Shown: positions 33,925-37,712 of the stretch, one piece after another
Numbering within the stretch: the first letter of the stretch is position 1
How the letters are laid out: each line of letters starts with the position of its first letter
DNA from: Planctomycetota bacterium
GTDB lineage: Bacteria; Planctomycetota; Planctomycetia; Planctomycetales; Planctomycetaceae
Assembly: GCA_030836185.1 (NCBI GenBank)
Contig: JAURQH010000002.1
Span: 1-37,712, forward strand
DNA: 37,712 nucleotides
Direction: 5' to 3'
The notes under the pieces: generated by a model
Told to the model about the DNA's origin: nothing
What the model saw: the letters and a program-made list of their open reading frames with translations, nothing else
Databases searched by the model: none
Made by a program: the position numbers and the translations under genes

Positions 33925-34812
33925 ATGGACTTTTCCATCACCGAGTTGATTATCATCGTCGCTGCGGGTAGTGGCATCGGTTGGATTGCTGGCTTGTTCG
34001 GTATCGGTGGCGGATTTCTACTGGTGCCCGTCATGAATATTCTACTCGGTATTCCGGTCGAATATGCGGTCGGAGCTTCCGCCTGCCAGGTACTCGGGCC
34101 AGCAACGACGGCACTGTTAGCGCGTCGCGTACATTGGCGATCATTTCATTTTCCTCTGACACTTGCCGGAGGATTGTTTATCGGAGTCACCGCAGGGACA
34201 TTAACCTTTCAGATTCTGGAAAACCTCGATGAAATCACACTCTTCAATCAATCAGTGGAACCGGCACAAATCAGTGTGCTCGTGATTTATCTGTTGATCA
34301 TGATCGCTATCGGGATTTTTTCCCTCTGGGAGACCAAACGCTCAAAATCTGGTCATCCAGTTTCGGTTGGTTGGTTGGCGAACTGGAATCTTCCACCACT
34401 CGTTCGATTCCGAGAATTTGAAGGGGAACGAATGTCGCTACCCATTGTTTGCTGGTTCGGCGTCAGCATTGGATTTGTTTCTGGTCTACTTGGGATGAGT
34501 GGCGGACTGATTTTAATTCCCGGTCTTGTCTATCTCCTCGGCATGAAAGTCGAAAAAGCCGTCCTGCCGACCCTCGTGATTGTCTGGATGATTTCCTTTC
34601 AAGCGACCGTCGTCCATGCGTGGAATGGTTACGTCGATTTGAAACTGGTTTCTGCATTGCTGCTCGGTGGAACATTTGGCGCACAACTTGGTGCGCGCAC
34701 TGGTCAACAATGGGGCGGCACAAAACTCAGAGAGCGATTCGGTTGGCTACTTCTGACTTCAGCCGCTCTGATCGCATACAAACTGTTTCGTATCTTCACT
34801 CATTCGATATAA
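33925..34812 (+). CDS. TauE/SafE family membrane transporter
   Basis: This 295-residue protein has about eight transmembrane helices in two related halves. Each half carries the family glycine motif: GWIAGLFGIGGGFLLVPVM (19-37) and GFVSGLLGMSGGLILIPGL in the second half. Family members export sulfite, sulfoacetate or other small organosulfonates or organic anions; the substrate is not readable here. Two sulfatase genes in the window would release sulfate, but a direct link is not shown. The ATG at 33925 lies 11 bp after the 48-codon gene. Confidence 0.9.
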   Translation: MDFSITELIIIVAAGSGIGWIAGLFGIGGGFLLVPVMNILLGIPVEYAVGASACQVLGPATTALLARRVHWRSFHFPLTLAGGLFIGVTAGTLTFQILENLDEITLFNQSVEPAQISVLVIYLLIMIAIGIFSLWETKRSKSGHPVSVGWLANWNLPPLVRFREFEGERMSLPIVCWFGVSIGFVSGLLGMSGGLILIPGLVYLLGMKVEKAVLPTLVIVWMISFQATVVHAWNGYVDLKLVSALLLGGTFGAQLGARTGQQWGGTKLRERFGWLLLTSAALIAYKLFRIFTHSI

Positions 34813-34853
34813 GCTGCTCTTCACATACCGGATAATAGTCTCTAGTTCGCCCC

Positions 34854-34997
34854 TCATTCCCGAACACTCAACCGCCGTTTCAAAAATTCAAGAGTTTGAG
34901 ATTCGGGGACACACTTGGTCATACTCTTGAGCAACTTGTTGGCATCCATCAGCTTGCGTCGAAGTTCATAAATGGTTTTCTGAGATCCATCTGACTG
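34854..34997 (-). pseudogene. Possible 3' remnant of a protein-coding gene
   Basis: A minus-strand frame of 47 codons reads, in part, KTIYELRRKLMDANKLLKSM and ESQTLEFLKRRLSVRE before TGA. The composition is protein-like and helical. A stop lies directly upstream and no start or ribosome site exists, so it would be a broken tail. I do not recognise the parent family. Confidence 0.35.
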
Positions 34998-35153
34998 TTA
35001 CAGAAGCACAAAAAAACAAAGTCGATCAAATCCTGTGCGAAAATGTCGGCATCAGAGATGATTCATAACTTTTTAGTTGTAGGACATATAAGATTCATTC
35101 ACCAACTTGGATCGCCTTCAAGCTTAGAGCCGCCGATCAACGCTTAAGTCATA

Positions 35154-35372
35154 GCCCGCCAGCGCGACAGGATTTTGCATGCGTTGTTGTAAGTTGATTT
35201 TGAACAAACTGTTTGGGTGGCTGTGGATGCCCGTCAGGTCACCCACAGAGCATGAATCTGTCTGGGAGCTTCGCTCCGTCCGCCAGCCACCCTCCACGTT
35301 CAACGGTTAGTGATTACGCTATCTCAGATCTCAATCAGGATTTATGTTGATTGATGCAAAATGCTGGCGAGC
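35154..35372. repeat. Nested palindromic element (MITE-like)
   Basis: The outer arms are GCCCGCCAGC...ATTTTGCAT (35154-35163 and 35172-35180) against ATGCAAAATGCTGGCGAGC (35354-35372). That is 18 of 19 paired positions, with an 8-nt insertion in the left arm. Within lies an inner element at 35215-35292 with perfect 9-bp ends GGGTGGCTG and CAGCCACCC. Internal stems TGTGG/CCACA and GGAGC/GCTCC add to it. There is no coding capacity. Confidence 0.6.
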
Positions 35373-35593
35373 TTGCGGGATGGGTCGAACCTGTTGACAA
35401 GCGGAATGTCATTTGAATGCATCCGTTGTGCTTGCGCCCAACGGCTACGGCCTTCAAATTGCCAGAGACTCAAGTCTCCAAAATCCTAAATCCCAATTCA
35501 AATATCGAATTCGCCCAATTCACTCCCCCATCGCAAAATCTCACTCGCTATACTGAACCTGCTCGTCACTTTTGATTGCGACCAAGGTTTAAC

Positions 35594-37069
35594 ATGCGAT
35601 ATCTAACTGCGATGTTTCTGATTCTGTGTCCTGTCTTGCTCTTGGCTCAAGACACCGAAACGCCTCCCCCGTTTGAAGCCGGCGATGATAGCCCCACCAA
35701 CGTCATTCTCATCATGACCGACAATCATGGGGCCTGGACGCTCGGATGTTACGGCAATCCCGATATCGACACGCCCAACATCGATCGCATCGCCTATGAA
35801 GGAATCCGTTTCAAGAATGCTTTCAGCAGTAACGCGGTTTGCTCGCCCACACGCGCCACCTATCTGACCGGTTTGATTCCCTCTCAGCACGGCGTCCATT
35901 GTTTTCTGCGTCGCAACGAAGCCCAGATGGGAGACGATACCTATTGCACCATCGATGAATTCCGCAGCCTGCCGAAAGTCTTCAAAGAGAACGGCTACGC
36001 CTGCGGTCTCGTCGGCAAATGGCATCTCGGTGCCAACATGGAACCCCAAGAAGGCTTCGACGATTATTGGATCACCATGCCTCACGGCGGCACGAGCGAA
36101 TTTTATGATGCGGAAGTCATCGAAGAAGGAGAACTCCATAAAGAGCCCCGCTATCTCACCGATTTGTGGACCGATCACGCCAAAAAATTCATCACCCAAA
36201 ATCAAGAGAAGCCGTTCTTTCTGTTTCTCTCTTACAACGGCCCGTATGGATTGGGGAAACTGCTGCTCAATCCTCCCCGCAATCGACACTACAACAATTA
36301 CGCCGAGGATTTGTTTCCCTCATTCCCGCGTGCTGAGATGCATCCGTGGCAGTTCAACAATAAAGAGTATCTGAACAACATCGTTTCCATTCGCCGGTTC
36401 GCGGCAGAACTCTCGGGTGTCGATGATGGTGTTGGCGACGTCATGGAAACACTGCTCGATCTCGGCTTGGATGATAACACGTTGATTATCTTCTGTGCCG
36501 ATCAGGGATGGATGGGAGGTCAAAATGGTTTGTGGGGAATGGGGGACCATACCCGACCACTCACCGCCTTTGACGGCATGATGAAAGTGCCGTTGATGTT
36601 TCGGCATACGAACCACATTCGTCCCGGGCAAACGTCCGATATTCTGGTCAGCAATTACGACTTGATGCCGACGCTTCTCAGTTACCTCGATCTGGATGAC
36701 AAGAAGAATCTCAACGCCAATTCTCCCGGTCGCGATTTCTCGGAAGCCTTCAAAGGAAAGGACATCCCCTGGCAGGATGTGGTTTTTTATGAGATGGAAA
36801 ACTGCCGATGTGTGCGGACGAAGACGGCTAAATACATCCACCGACATTCCGAGGGGCCGCACGAATTGTACGACCTGACTAACGATCCCGACGAAAAGAT
36901 AAACCTGTACGGCCAACCAAAGCAAGCAGAACTACAGCAAGCGCTGAAAGAAGGACTCGACGCGTTCTTCAAAGTCCACGCCGATCCGAAGTACGACCTC
37001 TACAACAACGGCACCAGCAAAGCCAAGCTACTGTCCGACCCCACCGTCGGACCAACTAGGCCGAAGTGA
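35594..37069 (+). CDS. Secreted sulfatase, S1 family
   Basis: This 491-residue protein has a signal peptide ending near LLAQD. The sulfatase fold begins with LIMTDNHGAWTLGCYGN, where the usual Asp-Asp metal pair reads Asp-Asn. The formylglycine motif is CSPTR followed by ATYLTGL. The distal metal region reads FCADQGWMGGQNGLWGMGD, with Gln where many members have His and Met where many have the active-site Lys. The C-terminal ELYDLTNDPDEKINLYGQ segment is standard. The ATG at 35594 follows AAGG. It is flanked by repeats on both sides and has no operon partner. Sulfate-ester hydrolysis is likely, but the variant residues leave some doubt about chemistry. Confidence 0.9.
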   Translation: MRYLTAMFLILCPVLLLAQDTETPPPFEAGDDSPTNVILIMTDNHGAWTLGCYGNPDIDTPNIDRIAYEGIRFKNAFSSNAVCSPTRATYLTGLIPSQHGVHCFLRRNEAQMGDDTYCTIDEFRSLPKVFKENGYACGLVGKWHLGANMEPQEGFDDYWITMPHGGTSEFYDAEVIEEGELHKEPRYLTDLWTDHAKKFITQNQEKPFFLFLSYNGPYGLGKLLLNPPRNRHYNNYAEDLFPSFPRAEMHPWQFNNKEYLNNIVSIRRFAAELSGVDDGVGDVMETLLDLGLDDNTLIIFCADQGWMGGQNGLWGMGDHTRPLTAFDGMMKVPLMFRHTNHIRPGQTSDILVSNYDLMPTLLSYLDLDDKKNLNANSPGRDFSEAFKGKDIPWQDVVFYEMENCRCVRTKTAKYIHRHSEGPHELYDLTNDPDEKINLYGQPKQAELQQALKEGLDAFFKVHADPKYDLYNNGTSKAKLLSDPTVGPTRPK

Positions 37070-37095
37070 TTTGGGGAATTTTATTTTGTAGGGTA

Positions 37096-37517
37096 GGGGC
37101 CTCCCTGCCATCGATTCAGTGTAAAGAATCGGGGATCTGTGGAACGATGCCAAACTTCAAACGAGCCTATGTTCCGGGTGGAACCTTTTTCTTTACGGTG
37201 GTAACTCATCATCGCACTCCTCTCTTCCAACAAGAGAATGCCCAACGCCTATTGGGAACTGTAATCCGCAAGACACAACAGGAATGGCCATTCAAAATCA
37301 ATGCGATTGTATTACTCCCCGATCATATTCAATTCAATCCTGTGAAACATGGATACGTCAATTCCGCAACAGACTGGAAGGCCTCCAGTATTCACCGCTG
37401 GATCAAAGCGGGTGTGTATCCTCAAGATTGTGGCGGTTCAAATCACCAACCTTTCGACTTTTCTGCAATCGAGGATCAGTGTGGAGAGCCAATCTAAATT
37501 CCCGGCAGGGAGGCCCC
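37096..37517. mobile_element. 422-bp element with 14-bp inverted ends enclosing a deleted RAYT gene
   Basis: GGGGCCTCCCTGCC (37096-37109) and GGCAGGGAGGCCCC (37504-37517) are perfect inverted repeats. Between them sits a REP-associated tyrosine transposase gene with its central part missing. GATTC and GAATC form a further small inverted pair just inside the left end. The arrangement fits a REP-type palindrome pair around its transposase, now non-autonomous. Confidence 0.7.
37147..37497 (+). pseudogene. REP-associated tyrosine transposase (RAYT), internally deleted
   Basis: 116 codons remain, against roughly 150-200 in intact Y1-type RAYT proteins. The N-terminus (MPNFKRAYVPGGTFFFTVVT) and the strand before the HUH motif (INAIVLLPDHI) are typical. 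The sequence then jumps straight to the C-terminal QFNPVKHGYV and GVYPQDCGG segments. The jump removes the second His of the H-U-H metal motif, now read as His-Ile-Gln, and the stretch with the catalytic Tyr. The tandem ATTCA at 37327-37336 marks the likely deletion point. The frame is kept, so a product could be made, but it should be catalytically dead. Confidence 0.82.
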
Positions 37518-37589
37518 CAATGATGTTCGGCACGCTTTTTGCGCATTGGATGTCTTAGTGTAAACTCTTCGTTTTTGCAAAGGAATGCA

Positions 37590-37712
37590 ATGACGAAAAA
37601 CAACCAAAAACTCTCTCAATACGATCCCATCGAAGGGGCGGCCTTCCTGCGTCAGGTCTTCCCTCTGTTGGCACGACTGGCTCCGTCTGGAACAGAACGA
37701 GACAAAGCCAAG
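37590..37712 (+). CDS. Probable IS4-type transposase, N-terminal fragment (cut by window edge)
   Basis: 41 codons run from an ATG at 37590 to the window end without a stop. AAAGGA at 37579-37584 is a good ribosome site. The peptide begins MTKNNQKLSQYDPIEG and continues FLRQVFPLLARLAPSGTERD. This resembles the leader of planctomycete IS4-like transposases, in which a GxxRDxAxNR segment precedes the DDE domain. The catalytic part is outside the window, so the assignment is tentative; another intracellular protein is possible. Confidence 0.5.
   Translation, partial: MTKNNQKLSQYDPIEGAAFLRQVFPLLARLAPSGTERDKAK

Larger units (their letters stand above)
34813..35593. other. 780-bp gene-free, repeat-rich region
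   Basis: No complete gene is visible. It contains a degraded minus-strand coding remnant (34854-34997), a nested palindromic element (35154-35372) and a small hairpin pairing CCGTTG with CAACGG near 35422-35443. It ends with AT-rich DNA that should carry the promoter of the downstream sulfatase. Confidence 0.6.

Noticed and set aside
34930-35063. Plus-strand open frame containing TEAQKNKVDQILCENVG
   Set aside because: It overlaps the minus-strand remnant, has no start codon and is too short to support as a gene.
1-37712. tRNA genes, rRNA genes and CRISPR arrays
   Set aside because: No cloverleaf, conserved rRNA segment or regularly spaced direct repeats were seen in any intergenic stretch.

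Overview
The window looks like chromosome from a planctomycete (order Planctomycetales). The gene content points there directly: DUF1559 prepilin-like proteins with an H-X9-DG motif, DUF1549/DUF1553 cytochrome-like proteins paired with Tat-exported DUF1501 proteins, two sulfatases, a secreted YTV-repeat protein, and a PknB-type kinase downstream of an ECF-type sigma factor. Shine-Dalgarno sites are clear for some genes and absent for others. Both ends touch mobile DNA: the tail of an IS5-type transposase at the left edge, and a probable IS4-type transposase start at the right edge.

Layout. 1-3.3 kb: transposase tail, then a minus-strand sigma factor and membrane kinase. 3.4-5.5 kb: an ammonium transporter with a strong terminator and a near-consensus sigma-54 promoter. 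5.5-12.8 kb: a small protein, an aldose-1-epimerase-like enzyme, a large secreted HEAT/TPR protein, a PduO-type cobalamin adenosyltransferase, a YTV-repeat exported protein and a GH15-like protein. 12.8-17.8 kb: a lone DUF1501 protein, a large secreted alpha/beta hydrolase and a sulfatase. 17.9-24.6 kb: a small secreted protein followed by the block DUF1549/1553, DUF1501, PPC-domain protein, WD40 protein. 24.6-27.5 kb: a metallophosphoesterase, a DUF1559 prepilin-like gene bracketed by two RNA-hairpin sequences, and a small lipoprotein.

27.5-30.7 kb holds what I consider the most interesting unit: a membrane-anchored seven-haem cytochrome c, a nine-helix membrane protein with histidines inside four helices, and a membrane TPR protein. 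The stop and start codons overlap from gene to gene. The third gene runs into a truncated DUF1559 gene on the opposite strand, which looks like a rearrangement scar. 31-34.8 kb: a zinc alcohol dehydrogenase, a BON-like protein, a proline/glycine-rich lipoprotein, a 48-residue membrane peptide and a TauE/SafE transporter.

34.8-37.7 kb is repeat-rich. A 780-bp gene-free stretch holds a nested palindrome of about 219 bp. It is followed by a second sulfatase and then by a 422-bp element with perfect 14-bp inverted ends enclosing a REP-associated transposase that has lost its middle. No tRNA, rRNA or CRISPR array was seen. Functions are assigned by motif recognition only; no database search was run.
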